From: Pseudomonas sp. H9
GTDB taxonomy: Bacteria; Pseudomonadota; Gammaproteobacteria; Pseudomonadales; Pseudomonadaceae
DNA length: 64,000 nucleotides
Assembly (NCBI RefSeq): GCF_004353925.1
Contig: NZ_SMOK01000024.1
Coordinates: 124,001-188,000, forward strand
Direction of reading: 5' to 3'
Position numbers and translations under genes: made by a program. Below the pieces are notes generated by a model that saw only the letters and a program-made list of their open reading frames with translations, had not been told where the DNA came from and made no database searches. Position 1 is the stretch's first letter; the number at the start of each line of letters is the position of its first letter. This document shows, piece by piece, positions 17,576 through 26,230 of the stretch.

Positions 17576-18544
17576 TCATTCGCGTTTTGCAACGGTCACC
17601 CAGTAGCGGCTGCGGCGATGCACGTTGAGCGGGAAAGCGCTTTGCAACGCTGTCAGTGCCAAGTCGGTATCGGTGATCGGAAAGGCGCCGGAAATCTTCA
17701 GGGCTGCGACGGCTGGGTCGCAGTGCAAAAAGCCGGGACGATAGCGCGACAGTTGAGCGAGCAGGGTGTCCAGACGCTGGTTGATGGCGATCAGGCTGCC
17801 ATCCTGCCAGGCGCCCACCGAGGCATCGTTACTGTGGACAGGGCCGATGCCCGTTGCCCCGACAGCCACCCGTTGGCCCGCCTCCAGGCGCACGGGCTGT
17901 GCTGCGCCAGCCGACACCTGCACGGCTTTTTCCAGTACAGCCACTTCGCTGCTGTCGTCATCAACGCTGACGATGAAGCGGGTGCCCAGCGCCAAAGCCC
18001 GACCAAAACGGGTGTCGACCATAAACGGGCGGGCAGCAGGGTCGGCGGCGGTGCTGATTGCCAGTTGGCCACGACGCAACACCAGCAGGCGTTGCTGCGC
18101 GTCAAAGTACACATCCACAGCGCTATCGGTGTCGAGCATCAGTTGGCTGCCGTCGGCCAGCGTCAGGTTACGGCGTTCACCTACGGCAGTACGGTGGGTG
18201 GCCGTCCACACTTGACGCACTTCACTGCGCCAGCCCAGGGTCGCAAGGGTGCCACCACCCAGCAGCACCGCCAGGCTATAGAGCACCTGCCGACGCGAAC
18301 GTCCGGCGCCCAACAGTGTCGAGGAAGCCAACTGTCGGGGCAGGTGCCCGAGGGTATTACTCACGGCCTGCATGCGTTGCCAGGCCTGTTGGTGCAGGGG
18401 GTCGCTGTCGTACCAGCGCTGCCATTGTGCTTGATCGTCGTTGCTGGCAGTGCCTGAAGACAACTGTGCGTACCACCGGGCGGCGGTACGGATGGCCTCG
18501 CGTTGCGCAGGTGTGGGCGAAAGGCTCACTCGTTCAGTTCCCAT
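17576..18544 (-). CDS. FecR-type anti-sigma regulator
   Basis: A 322-residue inner-membrane regulator. The N-terminal DUF4880 cytoplasmic segment (QAQWQRWYDSDPLHQQAWQRMQAV) binds the sigma factor. A single membrane helix lies near residues 88-108 (VLYSLAVLLGGGTLATLGW). The periplasmic FecR domain follows (GERRNLTLADGSQLMLDTDSAVDV), with a C-terminal STN-contacting region (SGAFPITDTDLALTALQSAFPL). The ATG at 18544 overlaps the sigma-factor 3' end by 19 bp, implying translational coupling. Partner receptor at 14993-17488. Confidence 0.93.
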   Translation of the reverse strand: MGTERVSLSPTPAQREAIRTAARWYAQLSSGTASNDDQAQWQRWYDSDPLHQQAWQRMQAVSNTLGHLPRQLASSTLLGAGRSRRQVLYSLAVLLGGGTLATLGWRSEVRQVWTATHRTAVGERRNLTLADGSQLMLDTDSAVDVYFDAQQRLLVLRRGQLAISTAADPAARPFMVDTRFGRALALGTRFIVSVDDDSSEVAVLEKAVQVSAGAAQPVRLEAGQRVAVGATGIGPVHSNDASVGAWQDGSLIAINQRLDTLLAQLSRYRPGFLHCDPAVAALKISGAFPITDTDLALTALQSAFPLNVHRRSRYWVTVAKRE

Positions 18545-19044
18545 TGCAACAGGCAGATATGCTCCATGGCTTTGGCCATGTGATTGTTGACCGTGCGCAG
18601 GGAAATGCCGAGCTGCTGGGCGATCTGTGGGTAGGTCAGGCCGTCGAGTTGCGACAAGATGAAAACCTGACGCACCCGGGCGCCGAGCCCGCTGAGCAGG
18701 CGGTCCAGCTCGACCAGAGTTTCGAACAGCAGTGCCTGGGATTCGGCACTGGGGACATGGGCAGCAGGCAAGCTGGCCAGCGCTTCAAGGTAGGCCTGTT
18801 CCAGTGAGCGACGGCGAAACAGGTCGATCATCAGGCCCTTGGCGACGGTCGTCAGATAGACACGGGGTTCGCGGATTTCCAACGCATTGCGCGCCTTGAT
18901 GATCTTGACGAAGGTGTCCTGTACCAGGTCGGCGGCATCGCAGTGATTGGCCATGCGTTTGCGTAACCAGCCGCGCAGCCATGAGCTGTGTTCAGCGTAA
19001 AGGTCGCCGACAGCGGCGGGCAGGGCAGAGGACTCGGCCGGCAT
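18526..19044 (-). CDS. FecI-like ECF sigma factor
   Basis: A 172-residue iron-starvation ECF sigma factor. Region 2 (CDAADLVQDTFVKIIKARNALEIREPRVYLTTVAKGLMIDLFRR, residues about 35-78) and region 4 (LDGLTYPQIAQQLGISLRTVNNHMAKAMEHI, 130-160) are both intact. It heads the operon sigma-fecR-TonB receptor and should direct transcription of the receptor. A weak Fur-box-like sequence (AATAATGCGATCAATTCCC on the minus strand, 19061-19079; about 11 of 19 consensus positions) lies just upstream. Confidence 0.93.
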   Translation of the reverse strand: MPAESSALPAAVGDLYAEHSSWLRGWLRKRMANHCDAADLVQDTFVKIIKARNALEIREPRVYLTTVAKGLMIDLFRRRSLEQAYLEALASLPAAHVPSAESQALLFETLVELDRLLSGLGARVRQVFILSQLDGLTYPQIAQQLGISLRTVNNHMAKAMEHICLLQWELNE

Positions 19045-19060
19045 GATGCAAAGCTCAAAT

Positions 19061-19079
19061 GGGAATTGATCGCATTATT
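19061..19079 (-). promoter_or_regulatory. weak Fur-box-like site
   Basis: On the minus strand AATAATGCGATCAATTCCC matches about 11 of 19 positions of the Fur consensus GATAATGATAATCATTATC. It lies 17-35 bp upstream of the ECF sigma start. Iron control is expected for this gene class, but the match is marginal. Confidence 0.3.
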
Positions 19080-19240
19080 GTTTATTCATGACGGCCTTGG
19101 CAACGGGTAAGGTAAGCGGCCAGCGGCGCTGTTACTGCCGTTGGCTATTTTGTTTAGACACAACTGTTCTCGTGGGCGGCCGCAAAACAACTAGCCTGAT
19201 TGGATGGAAGAGGTCACTCCAACGTGGTGAGGCCGTATCC

Positions 19241-20674
19241 ATGAACACCTCCCTGGCGACGGATTATCTGGTGATCGGCGCGGGCGCTACAGCGATGGCC
19301 TTCGTCGATACTATGCTCGATGAATCTGATGCTCATGTGCTGATGGTCGATCGTCATGCGCAACCCGGCGGGCATTGGAACGACACTTACGCCTTTGTCC
19401 GTCTGCATCAGCCGTCAGCCTTCTATGGTGTTAACTCTCGCGCATTGGGCTCGGGTCGAAAGGACGATTCCGAGTGGGGCGGCGGCTTGTATGAGCTGGC
19501 GTCGGGCGCGGAAATTGTCAGTTACTTCGACCAGTTGATGCAGCAACGCTTCTTGCCGTCGGGGCGCGTGCATTATTTGCCGATGCACAGCTACGAGGGC
19601 GACCGCAGCGAACGCCATAGCATCACCTCCCTGCTGACTGGCGACAGCAGTACCGTGCAGGTGCGCAAAAAAGTGGTGGATGCAACCATTGCGCAGACCG
19701 CCGTACCGTCCACCCATCCACCGCGCTACCGGGTAGGCCCCGGTGTCTGCTGCATACCGCTGAACGACTTGGTCAATGTCGCGCACCCCTACGCGCGATA
19801 CGTTGTGGTGGGTGGCGGCAAGACAGGCATCGATGCTTGCCTGTGGCTGCTGCACAACGGCGTGGCACCGGCAACGCTGCAATGGATCATCCCCAACGAT
19901 TGCTGGTTTCTCGACCGCGCCAATATTCAGCCGGGTCAGGAGAACCTGCTGCGTACCATTGGCAGCCTTGCCAACCAGTTTGAGGCCATCGGCGCTGCAG
20001 ACTCGCTGCCTGACCTGATGCTCCGGCTTGAGCGCGCTGGCGAGCTGCTGCGCCTCGACCCCTCAGTAATGCCCAGCGCCTTTCGCGCTGCGACCATTAC
20101 CCAGGCCGAATTGAATGCCCTGCGGCGTATCGAAAATGTGGTGCGTTTGGGGCGGGTCTGCGCCATTGAGGCCGATCGCATCGCTCTGGAGCGGGGCAGT
20201 ATTGCGGCAGTATCCAACGCCCTTTACGTGGATTGCAGCGCGAGCGCTGTGCCCTTTATTCCCCACGGTAGCCTGAAAGCCTTTGATGGCAATCGCGTCA
20301 ACGTATTGACCGTGAGCAGTTATCAACTGCTGTTCAGTGCGGCACTGATCGCTTATGTCGAATGCCACCTCGATGATCAGGTGCAGATGAATCAGCTGTG
20401 TGGCTTTGTTCCACCGCCTCACTCACCACAAGACTGGCTGAACATGTGGGCCGCCTACCTTGATAACCAACGGCAATGGAAACATCACGCCGGTTTGTCC
20501 AGTTGGTTGGCGCGTTGTCATTTGCATCTGTTGCCCACCGTCATGCAAGCCCTGCAGGAGGGTGATCCTGCGAAGTTGGCCGTGTTGAATCGGTTTGCCC
20601 AAGCCCGAAAACAAGCCTTGGATAATTTACCCAGGCTGTTACAGGCAGTGGCTGATTCAACCCAGTCGTCTTGA
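19241..20674 (+). CDS. FAD/NAD(P)-binding flavoprotein of unknown substrate
   Basis: A 477-residue cytoplasmic protein starting at ATG 19241 (MNTSLATDYLVIGAGATAMAF) with GTGAGG upstream; the frame to 19088 is not needed. Two dinucleotide-binding motifs are visible: GAGATAMAFVDTM at residues about 12-24 with the acidic end DRHAQPGGHW, and VVVGGGKTGIDACLWLL near 190. That is the two-Rossmann architecture of flavin-containing monooxygenases and related oxidoreductases. It is divergent from the ECF sigma operon and followed by a lipoprotein. Substrate unknown. Being next to siderophore signalling, it might modify an iron ligand, but this is only positional inference. Confidence 0.65.
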   Translation: MNTSLATDYLVIGAGATAMAFVDTMLDESDAHVLMVDRHAQPGGHWNDTYAFVRLHQPSAFYGVNSRALGSGRKDDSEWGGGLYELASGAEIVSYFDQLMQQRFLPSGRVHYLPMHSYEGDRSERHSITSLLTGDSSTVQVRKKVVDATIAQTAVPSTHPPRYRVGPGVCCIPLNDLVNVAHPYARYVVVGGGKTGIDACLWLLHNGVAPATLQWIIPNDCWFLDRANIQPGQENLLRTIGSLANQFEAIGAADSLPDLMLRLERAGELLRLDPSVMPSAFRAATITQAELNALRRIENVVRLGRVCAIEADRIALERGSIAAVSNALYVDCSASAVPFIPHGSLKAFDGNRVNVLTVSSYQLLFSAALIAYVECHLDDQVQMNQLCGFVPPPHSPQDWLNMWAAYLDNQRQWKHHAGLSSWLARCHLHLLPTVMQALQEGDPAKLAVLNRFAQARKQALDNLPRLLQAVADSTQSS

Positions 20675-20737
20675 GCAATCGACATGGTTTGCTCTCTTGA
20701 TATCCATTTTTCAATGGGGGAGTCGGAGGGTTCTGCT

Positions 20738-21124
20738 ATGAAAGGTTCCGCGAAAGTGTCGGCGTTACAGCCGATGTTCGGCGGTTTTATATTTTCGTTA
20801 TTTATTGGGTTTTTCCTTGCCGGTTGTGCACACAACCCCGATATACGGATGGGGCCAGACAACACCTCGGGTACCACTGTGAATAATCCTTCCAGTTACC
20901 TGGGTTGTGTGCAGGGCGAGCTTCCGAAACATACCAAGGTCTATACGCAGCAGGAAAACAATACACTTCAACTCTTCGTCGACAGCACCGACCCCAACAA
21001 GGCCGCAGGGCTTGTCGAAATCAAAGACAACGGCAGCCAGCATCATTATGTGGCTTATCAGCGCGATGCCTGGTATGACCACGGACGGCTACTGGACGCC
21101 GCGCTCACCTGCTCCAGAGCCTAG
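20738..21124 (+). CDS. hypothetical lipoprotein
   Basis: 128 residues from ATG 20738, with a GGAGGG ribosome-binding site. A long N-terminal hydrophobic segment (MFGGFIFSLFIGFFL) leads to the lipobox LAGC, so Cys about 30 would be lipidated. The mature domain (SYLGCVQGELPKHTKVYTQQENNTLQLFVDST..) is small and polar with two further cysteines. No family recognised. It follows the flavoprotein by 63 bp and a REP pair closes the unit at 21130. Confidence 0.7.
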   Translation: MKGSAKVSALQPMFGGFIFSLFIGFFLAGCAHNPDIRMGPDNTSGTTVNNPSSYLGCVQGELPKHTKVYTQQENNTLQLFVDSTDPNKAAGLVEIKDNGSQHHYVAYQRDAWYDHGRLLDAALTCSRA

Positions 21125-21129
21125 AAACC

Positions 21130-21200
21130 TGTAGGAGCGGGCTTGCCCCGCGATGCGATGCGACTGGCAATCCGCAATCGCGCGGCAAGCCCGCTCCCAC
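21130..21200. repeat. REP pair
   Basis: TGTAGGAGCGGGCTTGCCCC with GCGATGCGATG and its inverted partner (one change: GCGCGGCAAGCCCGCTCCCA) directly follow the lipoprotein stop codon at 21124. Confidence 0.88.
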
Positions 21201-21284
21201 TGAGTTCAATATCCAGGCTATGTGCCAACCAGCTCCTATACTGCAATCCAAATGCCCTTAATGCCTGCGCAGAGGACCTGACGG

Positions 21285-22001
21285 ATGAATGTGATCGACT
21301 ACTTCGATCGAGCCAGAATCATCAACATCGTGTCAAGAAAGGACCGCCGCTTAGAAACCACCGAAGATTTCACCCGTAACGGTTTTCTCATCGATAACGA
21401 CAAAACTGCTTTTTTCAAGGCCGTGACACCTTCCGAGTTAGAGGGCTTCCCGAGTCTCGGCGCCAGAGGCTGTTTTATGAGTCATCTGGGCATCATGCAA
21501 GAGGCCGTACACGCAGATTTGAACAACATCTTGATCATGGAAGACGACATCCAGTTTTCCAAATGCATCGCCAGTTATGGAAAACAGGCCGTCGAGGCGC
21601 TAGAAGGAATGGACTGGGACATCGTCTACTTTGGTCATCCGTTTGACGGTGACTCAAGTTCTCCCAGCTGGAAAGTGGTCGATCGACCCGTGCATTTAAG
21701 CCATTTCTATGCTGTAAACGGTCAGTGCATCGAGCGACTAAGAGACTTTCTCCTTCAGCTTCTGCAACGCCCGCCAGGGCATCCGGATGGCGGGCCGATG
21801 CATTACGATGCGGCGCTCAATACCCTGATCCACAGTCAAAAAGACGTGAAGGCCTATTACTTCACCTGGAACCTGGGTTATCAGCGGCCGTCACGCACAG
21901 ACTTGCATGACCTGTCGATCATGGACAGGTCCGCGCTGCTGCGGCCGGTGATGACCATGCTCAGACGGTTAAAGGCCAGAGGCCTGCGGGCCATCCGCTA
22001 G
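21285..22001 (+). CDS. family 25 glycosyltransferase (LPS type)
   Basis: A 238-residue soluble enzyme. The start IINIVSRKDRRLETTEDFTRNG and the core ARGCFMSHLGIMQEAV near residue 60 are GT25 signatures, and the metal-binding motif is ILIMEDDIQF near residue 83. GT25 enzymes add galactose or related sugars to LPS core or surface glycans in the cytoplasm. It stands alone between the two TonB-receptor operons. Its 3' end overlaps a possible small minus-strand gene by 33 bp. Confidence 0.85.
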   Translation: MNVIDYFDRARIINIVSRKDRRLETTEDFTRNGFLIDNDKTAFFKAVTPSELEGFPSLGARGCFMSHLGIMQEAVHADLNNILIMEDDIQFSKCIASYGKQAVEALEGMDWDIVYFGHPFDGDSSSPSWKVVDRPVHLSHFYAVNGQCIERLRDFLLQLLQRPPGHPDGGPMHYDAALNTLIHSQKDVKAYYFTWNLGYQRPSRTDLHDLSIMDRSALLRPVMTMLRRLKARGLRAIR

Positions 22002-22178
22002 GGCGTAATCTGCACCTTCGAGGAAAAAGTGCAGCGGTAGCGGGGGCGGTGTGTCGATCGATGAAACCTCGATCGCCCCCACCACGAGGGGCTGGCGTTG
22101 TTCGACTATGATCGCTTCCTGCGCCAGCCGTTTGACCATGGTCGCGTGGTTCATTGCGATTTCACTGAGCGTTGACAC
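21969..22178 (-). CDS. possible small protein, GTG start
   Basis: A 69-residue frame with a well-placed Shine-Dalgarno (GGAGATGTAAC immediately before GTG at 22178). The first 30 residues (STLSEIAMNHATMVKRLAQEAI) could form an amphipathic helix; the middle is Pro-rich (TPPPLPLHF). It overlaps the 3' end of the GT25 gene on the other strand by 33 bp. No family recognised. Weak support apart from the ribosome-binding site, and an ATG alternative exists at residue 9. Confidence 0.4.
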   Translation of the reverse strand: MSTLSEIAMNHATMVKRLAQEAIIVEQRQPLVVGAIEVSSIDTPPPLPLHFFLEGADYALADGPQASGL

Positions 22179-22395
22179 GTTACATCTCCGATGACTGGGC
22201 AGGCGCTTCGTAGCGACCCTTAAACGTTAATTTTGCTCGCTGCCGCGTCAGAATTACGTCTTTTCGGGGCCGCTGGGGCCGCTTGTGCAATCGCCACGCC
22301 AAAAGAGCTGGAAAATTGACTGTTGCACTGGCCAATGCGACGAGTGGACGCGGACGCCCACTTCGCCTGCCGGAAAGAAGCAATCCAAGTGCGTG

Positions 22396-24606
22396 TCAGA
22401 ACGCCAAGGTGAAACCGACATAGAACGTGCGGCTCAACTCGATGTAGTCGCTGTCACGGGCGGCCGAGTCGCGCTTGGTGTCGCCGAGGTTCTTCACGCC
22501 ACCATTCAGGCTCAGTTGCGGGGTCAGTTGGTACTGGCTGCCGAGGTTGACCAAGTGATAGGCGGCGCTGTCTACGTCGGTGTTGCTGATGGTGTTACGC
22601 AACACCTGGCTGCCGATGTACTGGTAGCCCAGCTGTGCTTGCCAGCGCTGGCTGACTTGCCAGTTGAGGTCGGCATTACCGGTATGCTTTGGCACCTGAC
22701 GCAGCTCCTCGCCGGTGTCGCGGTCTTCGGCTTCAGTAAAGGTGTAGTTGGCCGTCAGCTTCAGGCTGTCGCTCAGTTGCGTGGTAGAGAACAGCTCGAC
22801 ACCCTGGGTGCGGGCGCTGCTGACGTTGTAGTAGGTCAGCACCGAAGGCGTGTGGCCACGACGCCAGCCGTCAGCGAGGATCATGTCCTTGATGTCGTTG
22901 TAGAACAGGTTGGCACCCAGTTCGAGCCGTTCGCTCTGGTACATCGTGCCGATTTCGTAGGAGGTTGCGGTTTCCGGCTTCAGGTCCGGGTTACCGGCCA
23001 CCACACAGCGACCACGGCAGGCGGCAATCGCATAGCTGGGGTCGGACTGGCTGATGCTCGGGGCCTTGAAGGCCTTGCCCACACCCCCTTTGACTACCCA
23101 CTCATCGGTCAGCGAATACACCGCATACGCACGGGGGCTGAACTCGGAACCGAACGATTTGTGATCATCCAGACGACCGCCGAGGGTCAGGCGCAGGTCG
23201 CCGAGGCCGATTTCGTCTTGCAGGTAAAGCGCACGCTGGAAGTCGGTGGTGCCGCCATTGTTGAGGTTCTGGTTGTGCTCCAGCAGGGTATGGCGGTACT
23301 CGGCGCCGGCGGTCAGCAGATGGTTGCCCAGCTCGCCGCTGATCTGCCCGTCGATGGTCTGGTTACGCTGGCGGACATCACCGACCATACCGCGCAGGCT
23401 GGTGGTCAGTTGCGAGTCGTCGTTGAGGTTGACCTGTTCGTGGTAGTAGCGCAGGCGGGTGTTGCCTTGCTCCAACTGGGCGTTGTGGGTCAGGCCAAAG
23501 GTGAAACGTTCCATTTCCTGTTGGTTGCGCGGGAAGTTGACGTTGGAGTTGTTCCATACACCGTCGCGCTGGTCGTTGCGGGCACTGAAGTCCAGCTCCA
23601 GGTCCTGGCTGTCGTCGATCAGCCAGATCAGGTTGGACATCAGCGCCCAGTTCTGGCGTTGTTCGCGGGCATGGGCGCGGTCGTCCGAGGTCATGCTGGT
23701 TTTCCAGGCGGCCTGGTCACTGCCGTCGAGCAACAGGTTGGCGAGCAGGCGGTCCTTGATCAACGGCCCTGCGGTGTAGATCGTGCTGTTGTGCACATCG
23801 CCGCCTTCGCCGGATGGCGTGTGGTGATAGCTGTAGCTCAACGAGCCCTCGGCTTCGTTGCCGGGACGGCGCAGGATCACGTTGATGACCCCACCCATGG
23901 CATCGGCGCCGTACAGGGATGACATCGGGCCACGAATGACCTCGATGCGCTCTACGGCGTTCAGTGGGATGGCCGAGAGGTCGAAATCGTTGGCGTAGTT
24001 ACTGGTCAGGGCGTCACGCGAGTTGATGCGACGGCCGTTGACCAGTAGCAGGGTGTAGTCAGAGTCCAGGCCACGCATTTTGATCTTGTGGCGGCCATAG
24101 GTGGAAGACGCTGCAATGCTCACCCCAGGGACTTTGGCCACGGCTTCGGAAAGGTCCAGTGCCTGCATCTGCTGCAACTGCTCGCGGTTGATCACACTGA
24201 CACTGGCGGGTGCGGTGAGTTCGCTGTGCTCCGTCTGGCTGGCGGTGATCACCATGTTGTCCAGGTTCAGGGCGGTGCTGTTGACAGGTTCCAGCGCCCA
24301 AATCTGTTCGCCAACCTGACGAGCTTTCAGCCCGCTGTTTTGCAGCAGGCGATCGAGCGCCTGCTTGACGTCGTATTCGCCCTGGAGTGCGGGTGCTTGC
24401 TTGCCTGCCAGCAGTGTTGGATCAAGGGGCAAGGTGATGCCGGCTTGCTGGGCGAATTGGCTCAGGGCGTCTTCCAGCGTGGCCGCCTGCACGTTGTAAG
24501 TCGCTGCGCTGCTGGCGGCCAACGCGCTGGTGGCTGTCAGGGGCAGGGTGCTTGCGACCAGGACGGCATTGAGCATGAGCGCGAGGCGGTGTTTGCGGTG
24601 ATGCAT
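22396..24606 (-). CDS. TonB-dependent receptor (FepA/CirA-like) with STN domain
   Basis: A 736-residue outer-membrane receptor. The signal peptide ends near TSALAASS; an STN domain follows (YNVQAATLEDALSQFAQQAGITLPLDP, residues 37-110). The plug has NMVITASQTEHSELTAPASVSVINREQL near 117 and the RGLDSDYTLLLVNGRRI and GPMSSLYGADAMGGVINVI blocks, typical of catecholate/colicin-I type receptors. A Cys pair (AACRGRCVVAG, near 530) marks an extracellular loop, as in FepA relatives. The barrel ends FYVGFTLAF. It is third in an operon with its own sigma factor and FecR, so it should both import a ferric chelate and trigger its own expression. Confidence 0.92.
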   Translation of the reverse strand: MHHRKHRLALMLNAVLVASTLPLTATSALAASSAATYNVQAATLEDALSQFAQQAGITLPLDPTLLAGKQAPALQGEYDVKQALDRLLQNSGLKARQVGEQIWALEPVNSTALNLDNMVITASQTEHSELTAPASVSVINREQLQQMQALDLSEAVAKVPGVSIAASSTYGRHKIKMRGLDSDYTLLLVNGRRINSRDALTSNYANDFDLSAIPLNAVERIEVIRGPMSSLYGADAMGGVINVILRRPGNEAEGSLSYSYHHTPSGEGGDVHNSTIYTAGPLIKDRLLANLLLDGSDQAAWKTSMTSDDRAHAREQRQNWALMSNLIWLIDDSQDLELDFSARNDQRDGVWNNSNVNFPRNQQEMERFTFGLTHNAQLEQGNTRLRYYHEQVNLNDDSQLTTSLRGMVGDVRQRNQTIDGQISGELGNHLLTAGAEYRHTLLEHNQNLNNGGTTDFQRALYLQDEIGLGDLRLTLGGRLDDHKSFGSEFSPRAYAVYSLTDEWVVKGGVGKAFKAPSISQSDPSYAIAACRGRCVVAGNPDLKPETATSYEIGTMYQSERLELGANLFYNDIKDMILADGWRRGHTPSVLTYYNVSSARTQGVELFSTTQLSDSLKLTANYTFTEAEDRDTGEELRQVPKHTGNADLNWQVSQRWQAQLGYQYIGSQVLRNTISNTDVDSAAYHLVNLGSQYQLTPQLSLNGGVKNLGDTKRDSAARDSDYIELSRTFYVGFTLAF

Positions 24607-24691
24607 GAACGTGAAGCTCCTTCGACAAATGCGTGTTTTTCTCTTATGTCGAAGGGCGCGCAGAAACCCGTAATCACCGACGTAAAAAAAA

Positions 24692-25630
24692 TCAGGCCGG
24701 TACGATCCGTGCCCATAGCCGGGACAGTCGTTGGGTTTTCACCGGCAATGAGGCGCTGAGCACATCCAGTGTGCGTTCGATATCGTCCAGCTGAAAAACG
24801 CCAGACACTGGCAGGTTGGCGACTTCGCTGGCGCACTGCAGCCAGCCGTGGCGGTAACGCCCCAGCTCTTCAACCAGTTGTGCCAGTGCAATGCGTTTGA
24901 CCACCAACCGGCCCTCCACCCACGTGCCAGGGATCATGTGGGTGTCTGGCAGTGGCTGCCGGCCGTGTGCGTCGATCAGCCACTGCTGACCTGCATTCAC
25001 TTGAACCGCAGGATGCCCGGCGACACGGAGCTCAGCGTTGCCTTCGAGCATCGCCAAGTGATGTTGGCGCCCTAAGCGCTGAAGGTCGAAGCGCGCATGT
25101 CGGGTGTGCAGCAGCAATTCACCGCTGCGTACCTGCAGGGGCGAAAGGCCCGGTGCATGGTGAGCTATTTGAATCTGCCCATGTTGCAGGGCAATGAGTA
25201 GAGGCTGCGCAGGGCTTGAGCGGCCAATCGCGCTGTCGGTGTTCAACCACAACTGGGTATGTTCGGCCAAGGTCAACTGACGGCGCTGGCCGACGGCGGT
25301 GGTAAAGCCAGCGGGCGTTGATGGCGGTGTGTTGAGTACCAGCCAGCTGGCACCCAGCAAGCCAAGTAGCTTCAGGGCATGACGCCGGGTAATCGGGGAG
25401 CGCCCAGCGTCATCGAGGGCCTGGCGCACAATGCGTGCCTGGGGCGTCGGTATGTCGAACAGCCCTTCACTGGCCTGCAATGCCTGCCAGGCTGCTTCAT
25501 GACGAGGGCAGGCCGCACGCCAGCGGCTGCACGCTTGCCACAGTTCTTCAGGGGCGTCACCTGAGCGCAGGCGCACCATCCAGGTGATGGCGTGCTCCAG
25601 CACATCCTCGTCTACCGGGCTGGAATTCAT
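24692..25630 (-). CDS. FecR-type anti-sigma regulator
   Basis: 312 residues from ATG 25630, whose ATG overlaps the sigma-factor TGA (ATGA), giving coupled translation; the longer frame to 25696 is rejected. DUF4880 region (EELWQACSRWRAACPRHEAAWQALQ), membrane helix near residues 88-106 (ALKLLGLLGASWLVLNTP), FecR domain (GQRRQLTLAEHTQLWLNTDSAIG) and C-terminal signalling part (SGVFQLDDIERTLDVLSASLPV) are all present. It transmits the receptor state to the sigma factor. Confidence 0.93.
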   Translation of the reverse strand: MNSSPVDEDVLEHAITWMVRLRSGDAPEELWQACSRWRAACPRHEAAWQALQASEGLFDIPTPQARIVRQALDDAGRSPITRRHALKLLGLLGASWLVLNTPPSTPAGFTTAVGQRRQLTLAEHTQLWLNTDSAIGRSSPAQPLLIALQHGQIQIAHHAPGLSPLQVRSGELLLHTRHARFDLQRLGRQHHLAMLEGNAELRVAGHPAVQVNAGQQWLIDAHGRQPLPDTHMIPGTWVEGRLVVKRIALAQLVEELGRYRHGWLQCASEVANLPVSGVFQLDDIERTLDVLSASLPVKTQRLSRLWARIVPA

Positions 25631-26142
25631 GACAACTGGGCTTGATAGCAGTGGCGGATGGCGGCGGCCATGTACTTCTCCACTGAACTCAAGCACACCC
25701 CGAGGTGCACGGCGATATCGCGGTAAGGCATGCCTTCCAGCCGTGACAGCAAATACGCAGTGCGTACGTTGGCTGGCAAGCCATCGAGCAGGGCATCGAT
25801 GCGCACCAGGGTTTCAAGCAACAGCAGGCGGTCTTCGGGTGATACCTCAAACGCCTCGGGTTGGCTGGCAAGTACCTGCAGATAGGCCTGTTCGAGGCGT
25901 TGTCGACGTAGGCGATCAACCATCAGTCCTTTAGCGACCGTGGTTAACCAGGCACGGGGTTGCTGCAGCTCATCGCCCGCAGCGGGGCGGCCAAGCAGTT
26001 GCACGAAGGTGTCTTGCATCAAATCTGCAGCGGTCTCGCGATGCTGCAGACGTTTGCGCAGCCAGTTCAGCAGCCAGGCGTGATGATCGGTGTAGAGGTC
26101 GTGCAGTTGCTGACGACGGGCAGTGGACAAGGCTAGGGGCAC
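25627..26142 (-). CDS. FecI-like ECF sigma factor
   Basis: 171 residues from GTG 26142, chosen because AAGGAG lies just upstream; a TTG at 26160 would place the ribosome-binding site inside the gene. Region 2 (RETAADLMQDTFVQLLGRPAAGDELQQPRAWLTTVAKGLMVDRLRR) and region 4 (LEGMPYRDIAVHLGVCLSSVEKYMAAAIRHC) are intact. It heads the second surface-signalling operon and is preceded by a good Fur box at 26171-26189. Confidence 0.92.
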   Translation of the reverse strand: MPLALSTARRQQLHDLYTDHHAWLLNWLRKRLQHRETAADLMQDTFVQLLGRPAAGDELQQPRAWLTTVAKGLMVDRLRRQRLEQAYLQVLASQPEAFEVSPEDRLLLLETLVRIDALLDGLPANVRTAYLLSRLEGMPYRDIAVHLGVCLSSVEKYMAAAIRHCYQAQLS

Positions 26143-26170
26143 CGAAGCTCCTTGGTGCAAACATGCTAAT

Positions 26171-26189
26171 GAAAACGAGTCTCATTATG
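26171..26189 (-). promoter_or_regulatory. Fur box
   Basis: On the minus strand CATAATGAGACTCGTTTTC matches 14 of 19 positions of the Fur consensus GATAATGATAATCATTATC. It is placed 29-47 bp upstream of the sigma-factor start, the position expected for iron repression of a FecI-type gene. Confidence 0.7.
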
Positions 26190-26230
26190 AATGTTTGTGT
26201 CCTGCTTTGTCCAAGCCTTGATGGCCGCGC

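Noticed and set aside
22180..22383. 67-residue minus-strand frame upstream of the GTG-started small gene
   Set aside because: No Shine-Dalgarno, basic low-information composition, no recognisable domain.
22285..23922. 545-residue open frame opposite the FepA/CirA-like receptor
   Set aside because: Shadow of the receptor gene; no signal, domain or ribosome-binding site.
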